Part shown: piece after piece, positions 26,953-35,800 of the stretch
How the letters are laid out: every line of letters begins with the position of its first letter
Position numbering within the stretch: position 1 is the stretch's first letter
Assembly (NCBI GenBank): GCA_009845545.1
Contig: VXZK01000192.1
Coordinates: 1 to 41,114 of the forward strand
DNA length: 41,114 nt
Origin: Candidatus Poribacteria bacterium
Lineage (GTDB): Bacteria; Poribacteria; WGA-4E; WGA-3G
Reading direction: 5' to 3'
Position numbers and translations under genes: made by a program
Notes under the pieces: model-generated
Told to the model about the DNA's origin: nothing
The model's input: the letters and a program-made list of their open reading frames with translations, nothing else
Database searches by the model: none

Positions 26953-27744
26953 CTATAAATACGAGTCTGATTTGTTTGGGCACTCTTGGAGCCGTTGATT
27001 TCCTATTTCCACGAAACTTGGTTCAATTTCAAACCCGATGAAATCTCGCTGATGCCGCTGACACACCACCGGACAAGTCCCTACACCGGCAAAGGGATCC
27101 AAAACCAGATCGCCCGGCGATGAACTTGCTAATACAATTCGCTCGATTAATTTCTCTGGTTTCTGGATCGTATTGAGTGCCTTCCTGTTCACTAATTCCT
27201 TCGACTTATAGGTTAGCTGTTTTATATCACCCCAGACATCTCCAGGATTTTTTCCTTTCGGATTGTATTTCGTCTTTCCAAACTTGCCATTTGTCACGGA
27301 TGGCACATTTTCACACCGAAGCCGATGCTCTAACTCAACAAGTTGTGAAACTCTAATAGCATCCAAGTTATAACACTGTGGCTTTTTGCCTTTGATAAAA
27401 TAGCAGACAATGTCGTAGTTATTGGTGTAATTGATGCGTCCCTGTGCGAGTCTGCTCGGTTGATACCATACAATCTTTGAACGGAGGTTCAAGAATTTTC
27501 GATAATCTATAAAGTCAATACAATCGGGTTTACCGAACAGATAGAGTGCGCCGCCAGCTTTCAGCTTCGGCGTGAACTTTTCGATGAGCGCGAGATTAAA
27601 TTCCTGAATTGAGGAAATTTCATCCCACGAATTCTCTGTTACACCATACGGGCCGTCGCATACAATCAGGTCTACTGAAGCATCTTGGATCTTTTTTAGT
27701 AGTGTAAATGTGTCCCCACAATAGATGGTGTTGCGTTCAAGCAT
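26953..27744 (-). CDS. Beta-class DNA (N6-adenine or N4-cytosine) methyltransferase with DGPY motif
   Basis: The 263-residue methyltransferase has motif IV near the N-terminus (LIVCDGPYGV, 30-33 D-G-P-Y) and the SAM-binding motif I at the C-terminal side (LVLDPFAGVGT, D216). This is the beta-class order. Motif IV is DGPY where DPPY is usual, a variant that keeps the catalytic Asp and Tyr. Target recognition would lie between about 90 and 190. It starts 24 nt after the sulfatase stop on the same strand, so it is likely cotranscribed with sulfatase and the cytochrome-WD40 gene. No restriction enzyme is adjacent, so it is an orphan methyltransferase. Confidence 0.85.
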   Translation of the reverse strand: MLERNTIYCGDTFTLLKKIQDASVDLIVCDGPYGVTENSWDEISSIQEFNLALIEKFTPKLKAGGALYLFGKPDCIDFIDYRKFLNLRSKIVWYQPSRLAQGRINYTNNYDIVCYFIKGKKPQCYNLDAIRVSQLVELEHRLRCENVPSVTNGKFGKTKYNPKGKNPGDVWGDIKQLTYKSKELVNRKALNTIQKPEKLIERIVLASSSPGDLVLDPFAGVGTCPVVCQRHQRDFIGFEIEPSFVEIGNQRLQECPNKSDSYL

Positions 27745-27768
27745 AATACGACAGAACGTTCTTTAGAT

Positions 27769-29244
27769 TTACATCGGTCCCACCCGCCGCGGTCCTATGT
27801 CCATGGCAAACATAGACGCGTCGAAATTCTGTTTCAATAGTTCCAGTTTGATGTCCTGTTTATCGGGGGTATGCCAGAGATTGTCAAACTCGTCGGGATC
27901 ATCGATTAAGTCGTAGAGTTCTCCCTCCTTGTGTCCGTGATAGACTACCAATTTATAACGTTCATTTCGGTACATAGTTGCGAAAGAATGGTCACGGAGA
28001 TTAACAGCATCATAATATTCACACCGGACAAAGTCCCGGTGATGGCTTGCATCTGCCTCACCCCGGAGGATAGGTAGTAGCGATCGTCCGTGCATGCCTT
28101 CGGGCGGTGTTAAGCCCGCTAATTCCAAAAGTGTCGGTGCTTTATCAACAAGTTCAACGAGTGCGTCGCTTTTGAGACCGTTCACGAACTGTCCTTGCCA
28201 TGCAAAAATCAACGGCACTCGGACTAAGCCTTCGTAAAATCGGCACCCTTTCTGAATCAATCCGTGGTCGCCGAGCGTTTCGCCATGGTCACTGGTGAAA
28301 ATGATGACGGTATTTTCGCGTTGTCCTGTTTCCTCAAGTGCTTCAAGCATTCTACCCAACTGCTCGTCAACGAGTTGGATCATCGCGTAATAAGCGGCTT
28401 TGAGCGTCTTGGCATCCCTTGCACCGACTGCATTCGTCTCTTGGCGCGGGGTCTGCCCCTCGCCAGTAACGGGTGAGGACCCTGGTAAAATCGGGTTGCG
28501 GATGTCCAATTCATCAGGTGTTCGGACTTTGGATTGAAAATCGACTGCTTGTAAACGGATCTGCTGTTCGAGATCACTCTTTCGGAAGAGCGGTTCTGGC
28601 ATCTCTGCTGGATTAAATTGTTCTCGGTGCGTCTGTGGCGGATTGAAAGGTGGATGTGGATCGTAGATATTGACGCTCGCCAGCCATGGGCCATCGCGTT
28701 CTTCACGGATGAACTCGATTGTCTTTTCTGCACACCACGTTGTCTGATGTAATTCTGCTGGCACGCCTTCTGGATTTCGGTTCAATTCGCCTAAAATATG
28801 GCCTTTCGAGCGTACCCAATCTGCGTAGTCGTGTCCGTGTTCCCAGTCGTCGCGTGGGGCATGGCTGTACTGCCAGTAGCGGTATCCGTCGTTTGTACGT
28901 GGTTCTATTCGACGGTAAGCACTCGCAAGATGGAGTTTGCCTATCAGGCCACAATCATAGCCGATGTCTGCGAGGGTCCGCGTCACAAGCGGATACGCGT
29001 CAGGAAAGAAATCGTTTCCGTTGCGATTCGCGTGTGTCGCGTTCGGATACATACCTGTGAGAAAGCTTGCCCGACTCGGCGTGCAGATAGGGCTTTGGCA
29101 GTAGGCATGCGTGAACGCGACCCCTTCCGTTACGAGACTATCGATGTTCGGCGTTGACACGTATGGGTTCCCCAACGCCCCGATTGTATCGTAACGCTGC
29201 TGATCTGTGCAAACCCAGAGAATATTGGGTGCTTTAACAGCCAT
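27769..29244 (-). CDS. Type I sulfatase
   Basis: The 491-residue sulfatase has D14 in LWVCTDQQRYD, the formylglycine motif C54-T-P-S-R58, IGKLHL, and the metal ligands in IIFTSDHGETLGDHG. There is no signal peptide. It differs clearly from the sulfatase at 8520-9923 and resembles choline-sulfatase/iduronate-type enzymes in length and motifs; the substrate is not inferable. Its start lies 21 nt after the TAG that ends the HMA domain of the upstream gene. That is normal operon spacing only if the upstream UGA is read through. Confidence 0.93.
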   Translation of the reverse strand: MAVKAPNILWVCTDQQRYDTIGALGNPYVSTPNIDSLVTEGVAFTHAYCQSPICTPSRASFLTGMYPNATHANRNGNDFFPDAYPLVTRTLADIGYDCGLIGKLHLASAYRRIEPRTNDGYRYWQYSHAPRDDWEHGHDYADWVRSKGHILGELNRNPEGVPAELHQTTWCAEKTIEFIREERDGPWLASVNIYDPHPPFNPPQTHREQFNPAEMPEPLFRKSDLEQQIRLQAVDFQSKVRTPDELDIRNPILPGSSPVTGEGQTPRQETNAVGARDAKTLKAAYYAMIQLVDEQLGRMLEALEETGQRENTVIIFTSDHGETLGDHGLIQKGCRFYEGLVRVPLIFAWQGQFVNGLKSDALVELVDKAPTLLELAGLTPPEGMHGRSLLPILRGEADASHHRDFVRCEYYDAVNLRDHSFATMYRNERYKLVVYHGHKEGELYDLIDDPDEFDNLWHTPDKQDIKLELLKQNFDASMFAMDIGPRRVGPM

Positions 29245-29265
29245 TCATCAGCCTCTTCGTGTGTG

Positions 29266-30864
29266 CTATTGAGTCGTTGCGCTAAACCCAGACGCTTTAA
29301 CAATGTTCGCGAGGTCAGTGGCAGTCGCGGTGTTTTTTCGGACTTTAATGACGGCTTGATCGGGTAGAGAGACCTTAACGCTGATAACGCTTTGGTGTTG
29401 TGTAAGTGCACCCTGCACTTTCGCGACACACGCCCCTCACGTCATGCCTGACACGACCAATGTGACATCCTCACTTCCGGCAGGTTCGATCGGCACAGAC
29501 ATAAAGGCGTTCAGTAGTTTCCCAGAAGCGTCAAATATCCGAATCTTTCCGTCGAAACCGCCCGTAGCGAGTTGTGTACCATCAGGATGGAATGAGACTG
29601 CGAAAACACCGACAGCATCCCCTTGCATGCTCGCCAAACGCTTCCCATCGGCTACGTTATAGATACGTGCTTCGCCACCTGCGCTGCCAGTAGCAAACCG
29701 GCTGCCGTCTGCGGAGAATGCTACGCCTTCAATTGTCCCCGATTGTGCTTCATAGGCTTGGATGAGGTTAAAGTCCGTATTACCCACATCTCTCCGTATT
29801 TCGCGGAAAATTTTGTAGAGTCTCGGGATCCGATCTTCGCCGGCACTCAAAACTTGGTCTTCAGTCGGATGCCGTGCGATCGTGTTGATTTCCCCATAGC
29901 CCTTGTTGCTGGAATTGATGTCGTCAACAAAAGAACCTGTATCTACCTCAACCAATTTGAGTGCGGTATCACGTCCACAACTCACAAAATGTGAGCCGTC
30001 AACAGAAAAAACAGTGCCGAAAACCCAATCGCTGTGGTTATCAAATTTAATGAGCTCTTTTTCATCTTCAACGGATAAGACACGCACCGTCTGATCTGAG
30101 CATCCAAAAGCGACGCGACTGGCATCTGGTGAGAAAGAGAGTCCGTAAATTGTATCATAGCTGGAACGCATCGCTTTAATAAGTGTATTCGTTGTGGTAT
30201 TCCAGAGCTGCACTTCGCCAAATTGTGCGGCGGATCCGCCTGCCATGCCTAATATTTTTCCATCTGCTGTATACGTCAGTGACTCTATTCGACGCGCTTT
30301 ACCCACCAATCTCGCTTTGAGTTCATAATTCGCCGTGTCATATAATAAAACTTCTCGGACCCCTGATACTGCGAGCGTGCTGCCATCAGGTGAGTATGCC
30401 AGTGCCGTAACCACCGGCGGCACGGTGTAGATCGGATAGTTTCCCTCACCGATATCATCGACTTCGGCGGGTGTGTCATCGGACGCGCCTTCAAGAATCC
30501 AACGTCGGAAGAGTTCGACCTCTTCATGGGAGAGCGGTTCCATGTTTTGTGGCATTGCCGGTTCATCGCCGGAGATAAGCTCAATGATGAGGCTGTCATC
30601 CGGTTTCCCCGGGACGATTGTTGCGTCACCCGCCATCCCACCTTGTTTGAGATCAGTATAGGTTGTGACAATCAAGCCGCCGTTTGGATCGCCTGGGTGA
30701 TGGCATCCTTGACAACTTCGCTTGAGAATTGGGACGATCTGTGAGTGGTAGCTGACGGGTGCCTCTGCGCCATGATTATCCGCTGTTACAAACGGCATCC
30801 ACGCTCCCAGCCAGAGTAAATACACCGTTAAATGGATCGTAACCCTTGATCGCGATACTTTCAT
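29266..30864 (-). CDS. Exported cytochrome c-WD40-HMA protein, predicted selenoprotein (UGA = Sec476)
   Basis: With UGA read as Sec the protein is 532 residues. It has a signal peptide (1-27, TVYLLWLGAW), a PSCyt1-type haem motif C51-Q-G-C54-H55 with a likely axial Met at 104 or 108 (EPAMPQNM), and a WD40 propeller (about 150-460). A C-terminal HMA domain starts VTLVVSGMT, then UGA, then GACVAKVQGALTQH. It continues with ISVKVSLPDQAVIKVR and LANIVKASGFSA to a TAG at 29266. The UGA stands exactly at the first Cys of the metal-binding GMxCxxC, so the motif becomes U476-x-x-C479. A GGGAGGGG stands before the ATG at 30864. The alternative is a Cys-to-stop mutation, but the downstream domain is intact and the hairpin at 29399-29420 fits. 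No sel genes are in the window. Confidence 0.72.
29399..29439 (-). promoter_or_regulatory. Bacterial SECIS-like hairpin after an in-frame UGA
   Basis: In the mRNA the UGA (29439-29437) is followed after 22 nt by the hairpin AAGUGC (29420-29415), loop AGGGU (29414-29410), GCACUU (29409-29404). All six pairs are perfect. The loop A and U could also pair, leaving a GGG triloop. A second stem of five pairs, UGUGU (29430-29426) with ACACA (29403-29399), lies below it after a 5-nt bulge. The upper stem and loop resemble the E. coli fdhF element (UGC-AGGUCU-GCA). A G early in the loop and this distance fit the known bacterial SECIS rules as I recall them. Confidence 0.68.
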
Positions 30865-30948
30865 ATTCGTTAAGCCCCTCCCATTGTCATGGTATGGTCC
30901 TATAGTGAGTTTCGCCAAAACCATCGTCGTTAACACACTTTATTAATA

Positions 30949-30978
30949 ATTATATCACAATTTCACAATGAAATTCAA
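30949..30978 (-). promoter_or_regulatory. Sigma70-like promoter for the cytochrome-WD40-HMA operon
   Basis: On the minus strand TTGAAT (30978-30973) and consensus TATAAT (30954-30949) are 18 nt apart, about 85 nt before the ATG. It is divergent to the yceI promoter. Confidence 0.6.
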
Positions 30979-31014
30979 GAAAAACTTTGACGCGTCCCTT
31001 ACCCCCATTTTTCG

Positions 31015-31043
31015 TTGACGCGTTTTGAAAAATAGGTTATACT
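31015..31043 (+). promoter_or_regulatory. Sigma70-like promoter for the YceI gene
   Basis: TTGACG (31015-31020) and TATACT (31038-31043) are 17 nt apart. The -35 lies in the second copy of a direct repeat TTGACGCGT (30987-30995 and 31015-31023). Confidence 0.65.
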
Positions 31044-31107
31044 TCTTTATGTCTAATAGACGCATACTTTTTAGTGAAACTACAAACAAATAAGGAGATC
31101 TTTCTCA

Positions 31108-31719
31108 ATGAAAATGGATTTAGGACAGAATTTGCGGGGCTTTTATATTGGAAGTCTTGTGATCTTATTACTCATCGGTTTTGTTGGAATCACGCAACTT
31201 GCAGATGCGGCAGATAAGTATGAAATAGATACAGTGCACTCAATGATAATTTTCCGAGCAAAACATGCAGGTGTGAGTTATAACTATGGTAGATTCAATG
31301 AATTTACCGGCAAACTAAAGATAGATGAAGATGTATCCAAGAGTGAAGTGGAATTTGAGGTCAAGGCAAAAAGCATTGATACTGGCAACGAAAAACGCGA
31401 CCAACATCTCAGAAGTTCCGACTTCTTCAGTGCAAAGCAGTTTCCCGTCATCACCTTTAAAAGCAGCAAGGTGAAAGCGAAGGAAAGCGAAGAAGACGTA
31501 CTCGAGGTTACGGGTGACCTTGAATTACACGGCGTTAAGAAATCTATCACGGTGGACGTTGAAATTACGGGAAGAGGCCAAGGTCAAAAAGGTGAATCCC
31601 TTATCGGTTTTGAAAGTACTTTTACCATCAAACGGAGCGAGTTCGGGATGACTTTCATGGTAGGTCCCGTCAGCGATGACATCCGGCTTACTGTCAGCAT
31701 TGAAGCCGTGCACAAATAG
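31108..31719 (+). CDS. YceI family exported lipid-binding-type protein
   Basis: The 203-residue protein has a signal peptide (GSLVILLLIGFVGITQLADA) and the complete YceI pattern. YEIDTVHSMIIFRAKHAGVS opens the domain, VEFEVKAKSIDTGNEKRDQHLRS follows, then FPVITFKSSKV, LELHGVKKSITVDVEI and FTIKRSEFGM. YceI forms a lipocalin-like barrel that binds isoprenoid-type lipids in known members. AAGGAG and a strong promoter precede it. It is divergent from the cytochrome-WD40-HMA operon, which may share control through the TTGACGCGT repeat. Confidence 0.92.
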   Translation: MKMDLGQNLRGFYIGSLVILLLIGFVGITQLADAADKYEIDTVHSMIIFRAKHAGVSYNYGRFNEFTGKLKIDEDVSKSEVEFEVKAKSIDTGNEKRDQHLRSSDFFSAKQFPVITFKSSKVKAKESEEDVLEVTGDLELHGVKKSITVDVEITGRGQGQKGESLIGFESTFTIKRSEFGMTFMVGPVSDDIRLTVSIEAVHK

Positions 31720-31733
31720 GGCAGCCTATTGTT

Positions 31734-31786
31734 GGCGAGGTTAGGTATGCGGGTCGCATTTGGGCGTGTCCGCTGCAAACCTCGCC
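31734..31786. repeat. Palindromic spacer element
   Basis: GGCGAGGTT (31734-31742) pairs with AACCTCGCC (31778-31786). It lies between yceI and the membrane protein gene and covers the upstream part of the open frame there, which supports the later start at 31814. Confidence 0.5.
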
Positions 31787-31813
31787 ATCGAAGAAGGGAG
31801 CACTGCTCCACAG

Positions 31814-32701
31814 ATGTTAATATTCAAACAACTGATCCTCAGTTTCCTTTTACCGGCTGTTGTCGGCGGTGGGATTTTTATACTCGCGAAATCACTTGTC
31901 TCAAAAAGAGAGAGTGATCACAAGAAAGACTGGTTTTCTGGATGGCTTGTCGCAGTTGGTCTGAGTACTGGATACATCGTTGGGTATATCGGCTTAGAAG
32001 GTTCGCCGCCCTTACAGCCCCGTGAAGGTGTACATTGGCTCTGCTATCTTGCCATCATTGGACTTATCTTAGGTTCTTTTTGGCATTCTTCGCGTTTGGG
32101 ACGTTTAATCGTCCAGATAGGACTATCAATCGTTATACCGCGATTGCTCCTGAATTCAGCGTTTAAGTATACGTGGGGACAGTTTGAAGGGGTCATCTGG
32201 TGGGCGTGCCTCGCCGTTGCGATTTTTATTTTTTGGCATACAGTCCAGCAGAGTTTTACGATTTTGCCAGCTGGCGGTTCGAGTCCGTTTGTCTATTTTG
32301 GGCTATCTGGTGGTACAGCGTTAATCTTTGCGGTTTCGGGGAGTTTGCGGTTGGCGCAGCATACTGGTATCTTGGTCGCATTTTTTGCTGCGAGTTGGAT
32401 TATTACGCTTGTTGGACAGCGTGCCGAGAACAACAAATGGCAGGTTTTTCCGCTTGGGGTGGCACCGGTAGTGGCACTTTTACTTTCGGGCATCTGGATG
32501 AACGGTTACTTTTATGAAGAGGTCCCTGTGGCGAGTGCACTCCTGTTGGCAGCGGCGTTGTTCTTAGCACCGGTTGGTCGGATAGAAAGGATCCAGCAAC
32601 TCGGTGCGCGGCGTTCTACTATTGTTCAGATAGGCGTTATCGCGCTGCCTGTTGTTATAGCGATAGGCATTGCTGTTGCGCGTTCTGGTCTTTTTGGGTG
32701 A
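31814..32701 (+). CDS. Polytopic membrane protein of unknown function
   Basis: From the ATG at 31814 the protein is about 295 residues with roughly nine membrane segments, for example LILSFLLPAVVGGGIFIL, VAVGLSTGYIVGYIGL, LCYLAIIGLILGSFWH and ASALLLAAALFLAPVG. I do not recognise a family. It has no ATP-binding or catalytic motif. GGGAG lies 13 nt before the ATG; a TTG at 31760 would extend the frame through the palindromic element at 31734-31786 and is less likely. Confidence 0.6.
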   Translation: MLIFKQLILSFLLPAVVGGGIFILAKSLVSKRESDHKKDWFSGWLVAVGLSTGYIVGYIGLEGSPPLQPREGVHWLCYLAIIGLILGSFWHSSRLGRLIVQIGLSIVIPRLLLNSAFKYTWGQFEGVIWWACLAVAIFIFWHTVQQSFTILPAGGSSPFVYFGLSGGTALIFAVSGSLRLAQHTGILVAFFAASWIITLVGQRAENNKWQVFPLGVAPVVALLLSGIWMNGYFYEEVPVASALLLAAALFLAPVGRIERIQQLGARRSTIVQIGVIALPVVIAIGIAVARSGLFG

Positions 32702-32833
32702 AAATAGCGGTTATTATAGTGGATCCCCTAATTCTTTTTACATCTTCTGAATTCCGAAAATAGCATCCTCTTGCGGAGAAGAGACCTGATGATCTACGCT
32801 CTCCAGCACCGGACGGAGACCTTGGAGGTAAAC

Positions 32834-35800
32834 ATGAGTTCGACACGTAATATGAATTTAGGTGTAGTTTGCAAATCGAAACATCTTGTCAATAGTTTTT
32901 TCATAGTCCCTATGCTTGGAATCCTGCTGCTTATTAACGGCTGTGTTAAGATGGAGGCAACACGCAAAGCGGATTGGGAGACACATTTCACGGATCTCCA
33001 CTTTGTCAACCATAGACAAGGATGGATTGTTGGCGAGGGCGGTCTGATAGCCCATACGGCAGATAGCGGAAAGACGTGGAAGCAGCAGGAAGTTGATACA
33101 ACAAGTCCTGGATTTCGCATGCCTGACGCCTCCTTGGATTTCAAAGCAGTTTATTTTACAAACGCACAGAACGGTTGGGCAGTCGGCGATGAAGGGTTAA
33201 TTGCAGCAACTGATGATGGCGGTAGACACTGGTCGTTGCAAAAGAGTGGCAGCTCCGCGATGCTTCTCGATGTCTTTTTTGCGAACTCAAAAGAAGGTTG
33301 GATTGTTGGCGAAGACTCGGATGTGCTCTATACCAAGAACGGTGGAAAAGAGTGGAAACGCTTCGAGTATGTTAGCGAATTTATGCTCAACGGGGTCTGG
33401 TTCGTTGATGATTCAAGCGGATGGGTTGTGGGTACACACGATAGAATTTTCCATACCAAGACGGGTGGCGAAGCGTGGCGGGAACAGAGCAACCGCTTTG
33501 AAGGCGAACGCGATCGGATGATCAATGACAACAAACAGGTGTTTTTCATTAGCGACAATGAGGGTTGGATCGTTGGCAGTGACGGCTCCATCTTCCATAC
33601 GACGACTGCCGGTGCTAATTGGGAACGTCAAGACAGTCGTATCCCGCTGATTAATGGACACGTCCGAGATACTATCAATAGCATTCATTTTACAGACGAA
33701 AACTACGGGGTCGCCGTGGCGGATGTCGGCTTTATTACGCGTACCGAGGATGGTGGCGACAATTGGCAATTGATGGAGAGCGGTACCGAAAACAATTTGA
33801 CAGGCATCCAGTTCACCACGCCAACAGAGGCGTGGGCAGTCGGATGGTACGGTACGATTCTGCACACGACAGATGCGGGTGCGACGTGGGAGATGACGAG
33901 CGGTACGACAGCGAATGATTTACAGAATGTGCAGTTTACGGATGCCAACCGTGCAATTGCGGTCGGCAGACGTGGCACGATGGCGATGAGCAACGACGGC
34001 GGACAGACATGGAACGAAATTGAGACAGATATCTGGGACGGTATTTGGAACATCTATTTCGCGACTGACAAGCACGGTTGGGCAGTCGGTGAACGCGGAC
34101 TTATTGTCCATACGAATGACGGCGGCATGAATTGGGAACGTCAGCGCGGTCCTACTGCCTTTACACTCCGTTCTGTCCACTTTGTTAGCCCTCAGGTTGG
34201 CTGGATTGTAGGCGATATTGGCAGTATCATACATACGATTGATGGTGGCAAAACATGGCTCCCACAAACCGCAACTGGGGATTTTTTCTCGCTCATGTTA
34301 AAGGGTGTATTTTTCCTTGATGAAAAGAAAGGTTGGGCTATTGGATGGCCGGGAGTTTGCCTTGCAACGGAAGATGGTGGTTTGACATGGAACCAACAGA
34401 CGACGGGTACCTTCAATGAACTCTACGCTGTCTATTTCGCAGATGAAAACACTGGATGGATCGTTGGACAGTTCGGCGAGATTTTACACACAAAAAACGG
34501 CGGTAAAAAGTGGAATTTCCAACGCAGCGGGACTCAAGCGAATCTGAATAAACTCTATTTTGCGGATACACAGCACGGCTTAATCGTTGGGGATAACGGC
34601 GTGATGCTTACCACGACCAGCGGCGGGAAAAAATGGGAAATGCAGGAGAGTGGTACTGATAATGACCTTTACGGTTTAGCACTCTCGCCTGATGGCGTTG
34701 TCGCTGTCGGTAAAGGCGGGATTGCGATGCGGTATTCGGTTGAAGAGGCACAACTGCCCGCCAAATTGCCGCCTGTTGCCGAAGAGGCTGAAATCGTCGC
34801 TGCCGAAGAAGAAGCACCGGTTGAACCCGTGGCTTACCATTGGGATATTATCCGTCAGGCGGCTTGGCGCACTGATTTTGCAGATACACACTTTGTAGAT
34901 GCCCAAAACGGCTGGGCAGTCGGTTCCGGTGGTGTTATCGCCCATACTACGGACGGCGGGAAAACGTGGCTACCACAGCATAGCGGTGTCAGCGAAAATT
35001 TGCGCGAAGTGGAATTCATTGATGCGAACCATGGAAGAGCCCTCGGTTCTGGCACTTTACTCCAAACAGAAAATGGCGGCGAAACGTGGCGACCGATCCT
35101 TCAAGCAACCAAGCAAAACCTTCCTCGCGTTAGCACAATGCACTTCTTGAACGCCGCAGAAGGGTGGCTTGGTGCATCGATTGGGCAGACCTTGCATACC
35201 ACTGATGGGGGCAAGACGTGGAAAGTCCAAAAAACCGGAACAACAACAGGAAACATCACCGATCTCCATTTCATCAATAGTCAAATAGGGTGGGCAGTGA
35301 CGCCACAACGTCGAGACGGTGGGTTCATTCTTCACACAGTTGACGGCGGGGACTACTGGAAAATTCAGGCGAAGACTAATCAACCCGGTATCGCTGTTCA
35401 CTTTGCCGACGAAAACCGCGGTTGGGTCATCCTCGGTAACGGGAACTCCTTGTTGACTGAAGATGGCGGCGAAACATGGCAATTGAAAACCACGTCACAA
35501 AGCACACGCGGCTTACGCCGTGTTACCTTCCGTTCACATACCAAAGCGTGGGGACTCGGTGGCGGCGGTGCATATATCACCGAAGACCAAGGGGTGAATT
35601 GGAAGGCTATCCCGGTCGCTACAAGAGACGAGATACTTGCCATGCGACGCCCTGATCCAGAGATACCCGAAGACCCCGCGCCAGAAACAGAAAAAGATGA
35701 ATCGGAAGATGAGGTTGCTGAGGGACCCACATTAGCGTATGACGAGACACCGGAGGAGATACAAAATCGGCTTCGAGCAGAGAGCCAACGTCCGGGGCGT

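Noticed and set aside
29130..29429. A 99-codon minus-strand frame overlapping the end of the cytochrome-WD40 gene and the sulfatase start
   Set aside because: It is out of frame with the HMA domain, which is the real coding signal in this stretch.
31760..31813. TTG start of the membrane protein
   Set aside because: The extra residues come from the palindromic element at 31734-31786.
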